Below are positions 14,915 to 21,627 of a DNA stretch of 21,796 nt, in pieces. Under the pieces are notes generated by a model, which ran no database searches, had not been told where the DNA came from, and saw only the letters and a list, made by a program, of their open reading frames with translations. Position numbers and translations under genes: made by a program. The DNA lies in IMG/VR virus record IMGVR_UViG_3300030104_002336, positions 21,906 to 43,701 of that record; one strand, written 5' to 3'. The stretch is from a virus. Every line of letters begins with the position of its first letter. The first letter of the stretch is position 1.

Positions 14915-15211
14915 TCACTTACCAAGTTCTTTCATGTCATTCAAATTCAACTTAGCCTTTTTTTGCATATTTCTAGTTATTTGACATCCCAATCTAATTT
15001 TAGATGTGGATGGTAAATCCCAAAATACACCCTCATTAAGCCCGTAAGTCATTTCCATTTGTTTACATAATTGTTTTCTATTCAAATTTTGTAGAGATTC
15101 ATCTATTTTTATACCCGCTATTTCGTCTGTTGGATATTTAACAAATGTATCTATTATCACATAAACAACTCCCATAAAATAAAGTATTTTTTTCAACGCC
15201 CATTGTATCAT
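14915..15211 (-). CDS. Unknown small protein with hydrophobic N-terminus (98 aa)
   Basis: Not recognised. Residues 5-24 are hydrophobic and possibly amphipathic (ALKKILYFMGVVYVIIDTFV). The rest is soluble, with a helix NLNRKQLCKQMEM and a basic stretch. No Shine-Dalgarno precedes ATG 15211; instead a GGGG/CCCC hairpin ends about five bases before it. An internal ATG at 15175 is an alternative start that would remove part of the hydrophobic segment. A membrane association is possible but not certain. Confidence 0.55.
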   Translation of the reverse strand: MIQWALKKILYFMGVVYVIIDTFVKYPTDEIAGIKIDESLQNLNRKQLCKQMEMTYGLNEGVFWDLPSTSKIRLGCQITRNMQKKAKLNLNDMKELGK

Positions 15212-15216
15212 GTTGC

Positions 15217-15235
15217 GGGGCTACTAATGTACCCC
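15217..15235 (-). promoter_or_regulatory. Hairpin between ligase and the next gene
   Basis: On the minus strand GGGGTAC and GTAGCCCC flank ATTA. This gives seven base pairs with one bulged G and a four-base loop. It sits in the 33-bp ligase-14915 gap and ends about five bases before ATG 15211, where a ribosome-binding site would be expected. It may damp or regulate translation of the next gene or protect the ligase mRNA end. There is no T-tract on the minus strand, so it is not a classic terminator. Confidence 0.45.
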
Positions 15236-15244
15236 TATTATAGT

Positions 15245-16858
15245 TTACCAACTTCCAGCCGACAATATATCAGAATGTGTATTTATTTCTGATACTGGTT
15301 TATCATCCCTAATGCGTACCATTCTTGGAAATCTTAAACCTACATTACCATCAGCATCCCTAGTTACTAAATCACATGTGACCTCTAAAACTATTCTAGG
15401 CAAAAACTCATAAGTTTCATTGTTAACCCTTTGAATTATTTTCTTACCTTGATTAGTTAAATACATTAAATCTATATCTGAAAATCCAGTTCCTACACTA
15501 CCTACAGGATAAAATGCATTATCGTTTTTAACGGCTATATCAAATGAACCAAATACATTTGCCCTTTTACCTTCACCGTATCTTGCACCAGTAACAACTA
15601 CATCAAAATCAAATCTAGGAGGTTTATGTTTAGCCCAAGACTTAGAACGTTTACCGCTTTCATATGGGGCGTTAAGGTCTTTAATCATTATACCTTCAAA
15701 CCCGTCATTAATTGCTAAATTATAAAAGACATCTTCATCCTTTGAAGTCCTAATTGCTTGTTTAGGAAATTTATTAATAAACGGTAATCGCTCTCTTAAG
15801 GAGTTTTTCATTAAGTTTAAATTCTCATACATCATACAATCGAACACAGCCACGTTTACGGGACATTTTTCAACTGCTTCTTCGATATTCTTAGAATGGA
15901 TGCGTGTTCCCATCTTATTCATTAGCGATGGTAATCCATCCATATCAACAGGATAAATCTCAGTATCTATGATGAATGGTTCTTTTATTTCCCAACTTCT
16001 TACTTCTTCTACCACATCAGGAAACTTATCAGTGACCACCTTTCCTTTACGATTGAATATGAGAACTGAATCTCCTTTGTGTATTTGATACCTAGCGCCA
16101 TCATACTTGTATTCAATGATAGACTCTTTGGGCCACTCATTTTTAGGAACTACATGGGCTAACATGGGTTTAATGAATCTACCAACAGATAGAGTGTTAG
16201 GAGGCTCTTTTCCCTCCATATAATAATTAACTATATTAGACAAAGAATGTAGTTTTGCATGTTCTTCTAGTGATGCCTTCACTCTTTTTATTTCCCTTTT
16301 CTTAATGTCCCTAATTTCATTTGAATTAAGTCCCACTATAAGATTAGAATCTATCTTTTCACTACCCCATGTTCTAGCGATTACTTTTTTGATAATCCCT
16401 TCATTTACTCCATTTCTCGGAGTTCTTAACCAATATCTTATGAACCATTTTCTTTCTAAAGATGACATGTCGTGAAACGCATGATTGAATCTTCTAAATG
16501 ATTCACCGTCACTTTTACCACAATCCATTTGTAAAATAGAAAAGATATTAGTAACATTATATTGAGATGATTTATCTATTGAATCAAAATGGTATATTCC
16601 TTCAGATATATCTCCATGATTGTAAATAGTGTATTCTAATTCTGATTCAAAAACACCTAATGATTTAGTTAGCCATTTCATAGCCTTTTTACTTGCCAAG
16701 TTATTAGGTTCTAAATCTAAAGTTAATATTTTAATAAAAGGAGTGTATGAAGAGGAATCATCTAAATTACATAAAGCCTTAGTAAGTAAGGTAACTGTTT
16801 TAGTTGGAGTTTGGTATTCTACCGCTTGCATTAATCTGCTAAATTCTATCCATTTCAT
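15245..16858 (-). CDS. lig: ATP-dependent DNA ligase (537 aa)
   Basis: Archaeal/eukaryotic ligase that seals nicks using ATP. An N-terminal DNA-binding domain covers about 1-220. Motif I is E249-Y-K251-Y-D-G-A-R with K251 the adenylated lysine. Motif III is FIIDTEIY. Motif IV is DGFEGIMIKD. Motif V is in SWAKHKPPRFDFDVVV. A C-terminal OB domain ends in ...RMVRIRDDKP. Length matches archaeal ligases (about 550-600), so it is full length. ATG 16858 has GGAGTGA upstream, overlapping the previous stop; a GTG at 16867 is less likely. I see no clear PIP box. Confidence 0.95.
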   Translation of the reverse strand: MKWIEFSRLMQAVEYQTPTKTVTLLTKALCNLDDSSSYTPFIKILTLDLEPNNLASKKAMKWLTKSLGVFESELEYTIYNHGDISEGIYHFDSIDKSSQYNVTNIFSILQMDCGKSDGESFRRFNHAFHDMSSLERKWFIRYWLRTPRNGVNEGIIKKVIARTWGSEKIDSNLIVGLNSNEIRDIKKREIKRVKASLEEHAKLHSLSNIVNYYMEGKEPPNTLSVGRFIKPMLAHVVPKNEWPKESIIEYKYDGARYQIHKGDSVLIFNRKGKVVTDKFPDVVEEVRSWEIKEPFIIDTEIYPVDMDGLPSLMNKMGTRIHSKNIEEAVEKCPVNVAVFDCMMYENLNLMKNSLRERLPFINKFPKQAIRTSKDEDVFYNLAINDGFEGIMIKDLNAPYESGKRSKSWAKHKPPRFDFDVVVTGARYGEGKRANVFGSFDIAVKNDNAFYPVGSVGTGFSDIDLMYLTNQGKKIIQRVNNETYEFLPRIVLEVTCDLVTRDADGNVGLRFPRMVRIRDDKPVSEINTHSDILSAGSW

Positions 16859-16863
16859 TTTAA

Positions 16864-17082
16864 TCACTCCAACGGGTGTTTAATATCTTTATCTCCAAGA
16901 ACCCATCTTAAAGATTTTATTACTCCTTCAAGGGCTTTGAATTGCCTCATGTGGAATATTCGTTCTTTCTTAGAAGTGTTCTTACTCATCTCAATAGAAT
17001 GAAAGTTTTGTTTCCTTTCAGCCTTATCCAGCATTGCTTCTATTTGTTCCCAACTTCTTTCATATGTAAAATGTCCATTCAT
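16864..17082 (-). CDS. Small helical protein upstream of ligase (72 aa)
   Basis: Unrecognised, basic, all-helical by appearance (SWEQIEAMLDKAERKQNF, then RQFKALEGVIKSLRWVL). The ATG overlaps the stop of the upstream gene (ATGA) and the 3' end carries the ligase ribosome-binding site. No metal-binding or nucleotide-binding residues are seen. It could be a small adaptor. Confidence 0.6.
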   Translation of the reverse strand: MNGHFTYERSWEQIEAMLDKAERKQNFHSIEMSKNTSKKERIFHMRQFKALEGVIKSLRWVLGDKDIKHPLE

Positions 17083-17720
17083 TTTGAATCACCACGCATT
17101 TTAAGGTATTCTTTTTTAGTAATTTTACCCTTTTTATATTCTCTTAAATTTGGACCCATTCTAGTCAGTCCTATTGCTTTGAACAATCTATCCATTTCAC
17201 CTTCGTAAACATCCATTTCTCTATGAACTCTAGTTGAAATGGTTCCTAACTGCCCATGTATTTTATACAATTTTTCATCCCATTTATTTTCAAACTCTTG
17301 TAACGTTTCTGATAATAACTTACTATCGAATTTTGTCCTAAGTGCTGTAGTTTTATCTTCAAATTCAGATGTCAATTTATCTAAACCCTCTTCAAACATT
17401 TTCTTATTATCAACTAAATACTCATCTATGATTTCAGCACATGCTTCCTTCATCTTCATCTTAAGTTCTATCATAACAGCATCAAAGGTCATTGCCTTTG
17501 AATATTCTAAATCATCTAGTCTTAATTCTACATTATCTATTCTTGATGGTAAATGAGCCTGTTCTGTTATCTGTCTATTGGATAACTTTTTTGATTGATG
17601 ATACATATTTTTATTTTTTACTTTTCTAGCAACACAATCATCACAAATAGCGTTACCCTTATTAGTCCTTTTTCGAAAAACTACTCCACACTTTATACAT
17701 TCTGCGGAATAACCGACCAT
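17079..17720 (-). CDS. Zinc-ribbon and coiled-coil protein (213 aa)
   Basis: The N-terminus holds a zinc ribbon: C8-x2-C11 and C26-x2-C29 (IKCGVVFRK, AICDDC). Residues about 55-180 are a long helical, coiled-coil-like region rich in Glu, Lys and Leu (MFEEGLDKLTSEFEDK, SETLQEFENKWDEKLY). The end is basic (REYKKGKITKKEYLKMRG). Such a layout suits a dimeric nucleic-acid-binding or scaffold protein. The ATG overlaps the preceding stop (TAATG). No family recognised. Confidence 0.7.
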   Translation of the reverse strand: MVGYSAECIKCGVVFRKRTNKGNAICDDCVARKVKNKNMYHQSKKLSNRQITEQAHLPSRIDNVELRLDDLEYSKAMTFDAVMIELKMKMKEACAEIIDEYLVDNKKMFEEGLDKLTSEFEDKTTALRTKFDSKLLSETLQEFENKWDEKLYKIHGQLGTISTRVHREMDVYEGEMDRLFKAIGLTRMGPNLREYKKGKITKKEYLKMRGDSK

Positions 17721-18100
17721 TATTCTTCCTCTCCTTTGGGCATTGAAAACATTTGTAACATTAATGCATTAGATAAACCAATAGCATGTAATGTCTTTTC
17801 ATCACCTGCTCTATTAGCCATACCCATCATCATTGTGTTGAACGCTTGAACCATAGGTAATGCTAAATTCCATGCGTTTTGTGCTTCTTCCCAATAAGAG
17901 TAGTTATCTTCTTTATTTAGTGTGGACATATGTAATAGATGAAAGAGCATAAACCCATGTTTATCTTTAATAGAGATTAAGGACTCTAGTTCATTCTCAA
18001 AGGATTCTACCATTTGTATTGGTAAATTCTTTCTCATCCATTCTGTATGCGCTTTGCACCAATCATTAAATTCTTCTTCATTATATTTTTCTATTCCCAT
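17720..18100 (-). CDS. Unknown helical protein (126 aa)
   Basis: Not recognised. It appears all-helical, with a Met-rich second half (NTMMMGMANRAG, NALMLQMFSMPKG). The Trp/His-rich middle (HGFMLFHLLHMSTLNK, YSYWEEAQNAWNLAL) is hydrophobic but not a clear membrane helix. AAGGTGA lies a few bases before ATG 18100, within the end of the PC4-like gene (10-bp overlap). The ending GEEE and overlap with the zinc-ribbon/coiled-coil gene suggest co-expression. Confidence 0.65.
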   Translation of the reverse strand: MGIEKYNEEEFNDWCKAHTEWMRKNLPIQMVESFENELESLISIKDKHGFMLFHLLHMSTLNKEDNYSYWEEAQNAWNLALPMVQAFNTMMMGMANRAGDEKTLHAIGLSNALMLQMFSMPKGEEE

Positions 18101-18315
18101 TGTTTCACCTTCTCTAATATTTCTTGTAATACTTTTATTTCATCTAAGTTTAATCTTATTCCTGTATAAGTTGCTACATCGTCTTTGTATAATCTAATAT
18201 CAATAGATTCAAAAGATTTCCATTTACCTCTCACAACTTTAAATTCTAATTTTTCATCTCTAGGTATTCTACCTAAGAGTTCACCTCCATCTCTATAACT
18301 AGGTACATCTTTCAT
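18091..18315 (-). CDS. PC4-like single-stranded DNA-binding protein (74 aa)
   Basis: Residues about 17-70 match the PC4 (p15) fold order: a beta strand with IPRDEKLEFKVVRGKWK, then IDIRLYKDD, TGIRLNL and the helix DEIKVLQEILEKV. The D-I-R-x-Y...x-T-G-I-x-L-x-x-x-E sequence is the family hallmark. PC4-type proteins dimerise and bind ssDNA, and occur in eukaryotic transcription, some bacteria and phages. The excellent AAGGAGG site 7 bases before the ATG lies in the preceding gene. It may protect ssDNA or act on viral transcription. Confidence 0.65.
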   Translation of the reverse strand: MKDVPSYRDGGELLGRIPRDEKLEFKVVRGKWKSFESIDIRLYKDDVATYTGIRLNLDEIKVLQEILEKVKQWE

Positions 18316-18317
18316 TT

Positions 18318-18464
18318 TTATTCCTCCTTTAATTGTTTTATTCTAAGTCGGAGCCCTTCTTCAATGCAATTCTTACAAACAGAAATGTTCTTAGGCATTT
18401 CATCAAGACTATATTGTTTCAAGTAATCATTTTCTCCGCATAATTCGCAATCACTACTTCCCAT
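18318..18464 (-). CDS. Zinc-ribbon microprotein (48 aa)
   Basis: Two knuckles, C6-E-L-C9 and C30-K-N-C33, with 20 residues between them, followed by a basic helix ending LKEE. GAGGTGA lies just before ATG 18464, overlapping the end of the preceding gene. The end of this gene carries the ribosome-binding site of the PC4-like gene. The ribbon spacing differs from the 48-residue protein at 5149-5295, so they are not recent copies. Confidence 0.7.
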   Translation of the reverse strand: MGSSDCELCGENDYLKQYSLDEMPKNISVCKNCIEEGLRLRIKQLKEE

Positions 18465-18473
18465 TATATCACC

Positions 18474-19016
18474 TCAAAAATTAAATTCATCATCAGTTGC
18501 TACTGAATCAGAAGACCATATTCCTATCTCTTGTGGTTCTTTACTTCCACCTTCGATTAATACTGGACTAAATGTAACTTCAACACTTGCTGAATAGTAG
18601 TTATTCGGGTCAACCGAATGCATTCTTTCTGCAACTTCTTTTGCTATTACACTATTATAAATAGCATCATCATACTCAGCAATTACTTCATTGTTTCTTT
18701 TAACATAATACTTAGTGTCTAAGTTTTTAACATCAGTTAGTGCTTTTGCTATTCCAAAATTCTTTAAGATATATTTCATATCTTTAACATTGGAAGGTTC
18801 TCGCCACATTTCAGGCAATCTTGTTTCCATTGCTTTAATAGAATTAGCAAGTGCTTGACCAATAATTAATTGGCCTCGCATACTCATAATAAACTCTAAA
18901 CATTTCTGTTGTTTAATTATATCTTTAACCTCTTCCGCTGTTAAATCATCTTCTCCTTTCTCTAAAGTTACCTTTAGTTTTTCTTCTTTCTTTTCTTCTT
19001 TATTCTTCGTTTTCAT
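18474..19016 (-). CDS. Unknown protein with SSB-like acidic C-terminal tip (180 aa)
   Basis: The first 25 residues are Lys/Glu-rich and disordered-looking. A central helical region (IIGQALANSIKAMETRL, MKYILKNFGIAKALTDV) is followed by strands (KYYVKRNNEVIAEYDDAIY, SASVEVTFSPVLIEGG). The protein ends SSDSVATDDEFNF, an acidic tail with a terminal Phe, like the partner-binding tips of bacterial SSB (DDDIPF) and T7 gp2.5. No known domain is recognised. It overlaps the upstream gene by 17 bases. An ssDNA-binding or replication-adaptor role is possible, supported only by the tail and by the PC4-like neighbour. Confidence 0.6.
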   Translation of the reverse strand: MKTKNKEEKKEEKLKVTLEKGEDDLTAEEVKDIIKQQKCLEFIMSMRGQLIIGQALANSIKAMETRLPEMWREPSNVKDMKYILKNFGIAKALTDVKNLDTKYYVKRNNEVIAEYDDAIYNSVIAKEVAERMHSVDPNNYYSASVEVTFSPVLIEGGSKEPQEIGIWSSDSVATDDEFNF

Positions 19017-19224
19017 TTACTTCAACCTCCATTTGTTTCATTAAATCTTCTGTCACTAAACCATAAGTTATGTTTAGACCACAGTTATATTTCGCATTTA
19101 TCATAGCGCCGATGTGCATACAGGTTTCTAACCAATCATCGGGCATATCATATGGTAATCCCATATCATTAGACAATTGTATTGCTAATGTTGGGTAAAC
19201 TAATTTATCTTTATTCTTCTTCAT
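19000..19224 (-). CDS. Unknown small protein (74 aa)
   Basis: Not recognised. A basic start (MKKNKDKLVYP) is followed by a helix (TLAIQLSNDMGLPYD), a segment with two cysteines (ETCMHIGAMINAKYNCG) and an acidic tail (VEVNENEE). GAGGTGA is about 6 bases before the ATG, and the ATG overlaps the preceding stop (ATGA). Confidence 0.6.
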   Translation of the reverse strand: MKKNKDKLVYPTLAIQLSNDMGLPYDMPDDWLETCMHIGAMINAKYNCGLNITYGLVTEDLMKQMEVEVNENEE

Positions 19225-19328
19225 TCTTCTTCACCTCTTTTATCGGGCGTATTTCCTTTTAAACATTCTAAACATTTTCTAAAACCATTCCATGAAAAGT
19301 TCATGCAATCTTTAACTACGCATATCAT
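19221..19328 (-). CDS. Zinc-finger-like microprotein (35 aa)
   Basis: Four cysteines, C3-x4-C8 and C19-x2-C22, in 35 residues, with basic residues between and an acidic GEEE end. Start and stop both overlap neighbours as ATGA. The gene fills the whole space between its neighbours, which supports coding. The first pair spacing (x4) is less usual for a zinc ribbon. Confidence 0.6.
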   Translation of the reverse strand: MICVVKDCMNFSWNGFRKCLECLKGNTPDKRGEEE

Positions 19329-19546
19329 TCTAATGCCCCCTCTATTTCAGCCATTTCAGATTCTATTTCTTGTGTCATCTTACTTACTTGTTCAGACACC
19401 CAACCACACTTATCTCCAAATTCGCCTACTAGTTCATCCCATAACATTTCAACATCATTCGCTTTATCTAATAAGTCAGTAAGATATTCATATCTCCTAG
19501 CCTTCTCTCTGATTTCTTCTGCAATTTGTTCTGCTCTATTTATCAT
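19325..19546 (-). CDS. Small coiled-coil protein (73 aa)
   Basis: Almost entirely helical and Glu-rich, with heptad-like patterns at both ends (RAEQIAEEIREKARRYEYL and VSKMTQEIESEMAEIEGAL) and a Gly/Cys/Trp break in the middle. ATGA overlaps on both sides. No family recognised; probably dimerises. Confidence 0.6.
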   Translation of the reverse strand: MINRAEQIAEEIREKARRYEYLTDLLDKANDVEMLWDELVGEFGDKCGWVSEQVSKMTQEIESEMAEIEGALE

Positions 19547-19650
19547 TCTATCAACTCATCACATTCAAATTCTATTCCTTCTGATATTAATAAATCATAT
19601 ATCTTCTCACTTATTATTTGTTTAGGAAAATAAGTAATCTCATACTTCAT
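19543..19650 (-). CDS. Tiny acidic protein after GroEL (35 aa)
   Basis: ATG 19650 lies inside the last codons of the GroEL gene (11-bp overlap) and the TGA overlaps the next ATG. The product (starts MKYEITYFPK, ends ECDELIE) could form a strand-helix-strand unit. It fills the gap precisely, with coupled ends, which favours a real gene. Function unknown. Confidence 0.5.
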   Translation of the reverse strand: MKYEITYFPKQIISEKIYDLLISEGIEFECDELIE

Positions 19651-21151
19651 CTGATTCACCAACTAATACTTCTGATGTTAATACTAGTGCCGCAACACTA
19701 GATGCACTATTCAATGATGATAGTGTAACTTTAACTGGGTCAATGATACCTTCTTCTAATAAGTTAACTGAATCTCCAGTCTTAGCATTCAAAGGGATAA
19801 TTAGAGTTGGATTGGGCGTAATCCCTGCATTTGCCAATATTTGATGATAAGGTTTTTTCAAACAATCAAAGAATGAATATTTGTATTGCCCGTTATCCCT
19901 TGTAGTGGCTAATGTAAAACCACCACCTTCTATTACTCCTAAATCCATAGCGGCCCTAGTAGCATTAAGAGCATCATCTACTCTTTCCATAGTATCTCTC
20001 ATTTCTATTTCGGAAGCCGCACCAATTTTCATTACTGCTACTCCGCCTAATAGTTTAGCAACTCTAGTCTTCATCTTATCTAGTTGGAAATCATTTTTAG
20101 CCATATCATAATGGCCTTCAATCATCTTAGCCCTTTCTTCTACCTTCTCTTTAGTTCCCGCACCATTAACGATAATTGTCTTGTCTTCCCCTACAGTTAT
20201 CTTTTCACAAGTTCCTAAATCTTCTATCTCCACTTCTTCTAATTTATCATTAGCGTGGTAATCTACAAATTTAGCGCCTGTAACTATTGCAATATCTTCT
20301 AATAAAGCATCAGAGATATGGCCGTAATCAGGAGATTCTATAGGACATACCTTGACTATACCGTTTAATACATTCATGATTAAATTAGCCATAGCATGTT
20401 CTTCTAATAATCTTGATATTAGAATTAACGGTCTTTTAGTTTCTGCTACCTTTTCTAATAAAGGTACTAATTCTTGGAATCTAACTATCTGTAAATTAGA
20501 TACTAGGATTAATGGGTTTTCCATAACTGTTTGATTCTTTTCTTTATCTGTAGTAAAATGATGATGTCTATAACCTCTTTCTATCTCTAAACCATTTACT
20601 ACCTCTACGGTAGTATTCATATCTTGAGATTCTGAAACTGTTACTACTCCACTTTTACCTACTGTCTCTATTGCCTTAGCAATTAACTCTCCAATTTCTT
20701 TATCGTTATTAGCGGCTATAGAAGCCACATTAACTATATCACTAGATTTTTCTATTGGTTTTGCTAATGACATCAGATGTTCAGATATTTCATCAACTTG
20801 TAATTTTAAGTCATTAGAAACATCAACAGGGTTAGCCCCTTCTTTAATTAAATTCATTCCTCTTTCACAAAATGCTTGCGCTAAAACACAAGCGGTAGTT
20901 GTCCCATCCCCTGCTAAACTTTGTGCTTGTGTTGCTACCTCTATGAGTAATTTAGCACCCATATCCACAAACTCATCTTCATGATGAACTGCCTTAGCAA
21001 CTGTAACACCATCATTAACAATAATGGGTCTACCTCTTTCTTTCAGAACTACGGTCTTAGCCATTGGTCCTAAAGTTGGTTTAACTGCATCTGCAACTAA
21101 ATTAATTCCTTTTAACATTTTATCTCTTGCTTCATCTCCTATCACTATCAT
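19640..21151 (-). CDS. groL: Group I chaperonin GroEL-like (503 aa)
   Basis: ATP-driven folding chamber subunit. Group I signatures: DAVKPTLGP (21-29), NDGVTVAK (46-53), GDGTTT (81-86), and RVDDALNATRAAMDLG...EGGG in the C-terminal equatorial domain. The sequence follows bacterial GroEL rather than the archaeal thermosome, although the replication genes are archaeal-type. Compared with GroEL (about 548) it is shorter and lacks the Gly-Gly-Met tail, ending GESDEV. Substitutions include VKPTLGPMA for VKVTLGPKG. The start at 21151 has AAGGAGG 7 bases upstream and overlaps the previous stop (ATGA). GroES lies two genes upstream in the same run. Confidence 0.93.
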   Translation of the reverse strand: MIVIGDEARDKMLKGINLVADAVKPTLGPMAKTVVLKERGRPIIVNDGVTVAKAVHHEDEFVDMGAKLLIEVATQAQSLAGDGTTTACVLAQAFCERGMNLIKEGANPVDVSNDLKLQVDEISEHLMSLAKPIEKSSDIVNVASIAANNDKEIGELIAKAIETVGKSGVVTVSESQDMNTTVEVVNGLEIERGYRHHHFTTDKEKNQTVMENPLILVSNLQIVRFQELVPLLEKVAETKRPLILISRLLEEHAMANLIMNVLNGIVKVCPIESPDYGHISDALLEDIAIVTGAKFVDYHANDKLEEVEIEDLGTCEKITVGEDKTIIVNGAGTKEKVEERAKMIEGHYDMAKNDFQLDKMKTRVAKLLGGVAVMKIGAASEIEMRDTMERVDDALNATRAAMDLGVIEGGGFTLATTRDNGQYKYSFFDCLKKPYHQILANAGITPNPTLIIPLNAKTGDSVNLLEEGIIDPVKVTLSSLNSASSVAALVLTSEVLVGESDEV

Positions 21152-21402
21152 ATATTTTCCTCCTTCCATTCTCCTACGTTTATCATCATAGAATTCAATT
21201 CTGTTATTTTAGATAATAAACCTTCTTCATTTTTATTTATTTTATCAATTTCTCCCGCTAACAAACATACACTTTTTGCTAATGCCACCTGCATCTCAGA
21301 TTGTTTTACAAGTAAATCAGATATTTTTTTATCATTTTCTTCTAACGTTCTAACTGCTTCTACTACTGCATCAAACATACTTTTTAATCCATCTATATTC
21401 AT
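21148..21402 (-). CDS. Coiled-coil protein between GroES and GroEL (84 aa)
   Basis: Mostly helical, with heptad-like repeats (FDAVVEAVRTLEENDKKISDLL and AKSVCLLAGEIDKINKN). Overlaps both GroES (ATGA at 21402) and GroEL (ATGA at 21151), so the three are probably translated together. Bacterial groE operons have nothing between groES and groEL. It may be a chaperonin adaptor or simply an inserted viral gene. Family unknown. Confidence 0.7.
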   Translation of the reverse strand: MNIDGLKSMFDAVVEAVRTLEENDKKISDLLVKQSEMQVALAKSVCLLAGEIDKINKNEEGLLSKITELNSMMINVGEWKEENI

Positions 21403-21626
21403 TCTATCACCTTACAACATATTACATTCATATGTACAGCGAAATAATCGCCTAACTTAATTATCTTATTAGGTTGGTAATATATCTCATCACCAACTTC
21501 TATTTCTTCTACATCTTTTCCTACAGAAATAACTTTACCCTTATGAGTTTCAGTCATAGTAAACTGACCCATATTTGTTTTAGTTTCCTGTAATACTACA
21601 AATTCTCCTATTGCTTCTAATTTCAT
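21399..21626 (-). CDS. groS: Short GroES-like co-chaperonin (75 aa)
   Basis: Lid for GroEL. The pattern follows GroES: an initial strand (LEAIGEFVVLQET), a mobile-loop-like TNMGQFTMTETHKGKV, then VISVGKDVEEIEVGDEIYY and a final strand VICCKVIE. It is about 20 residues shorter than GroES (about 97), and the IVL tripeptide of the mobile loop is replaced by FTM, as if tuned to this GroEL. Phage T4 gp31 is a precedent for virus-encoded lids. GGAGG 9 bases before the ATG lies in the preceding gene. Confidence 0.75.
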   Translation of the reverse strand: MKLEAIGEFVVLQETKTNMGQFTMTETHKGKVISVGKDVEEIEVGDEIYYQPNKIIKLGDYFAVHMNVICCKVIE

Positions 21627-21627
21627 T

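Noticed and set aside
124-20534. Plus-strand open frames of 60-131 codons scattered over the window
   Set aside because: All lie opposite well-supported minus-strand genes, have low-complexity Leu/Ser/Ile-rich products and no consistent ribosome-binding sites. They are shadows of the AT-rich coding strand.
19640-21151. Thermosome (group II chaperonin)
   Set aside because: The sequence follows GroEL motifs (DAVKPTLGP, RVDDALNATRAA) and is accompanied by a GroES-like lid, which group II chaperonins do not use.
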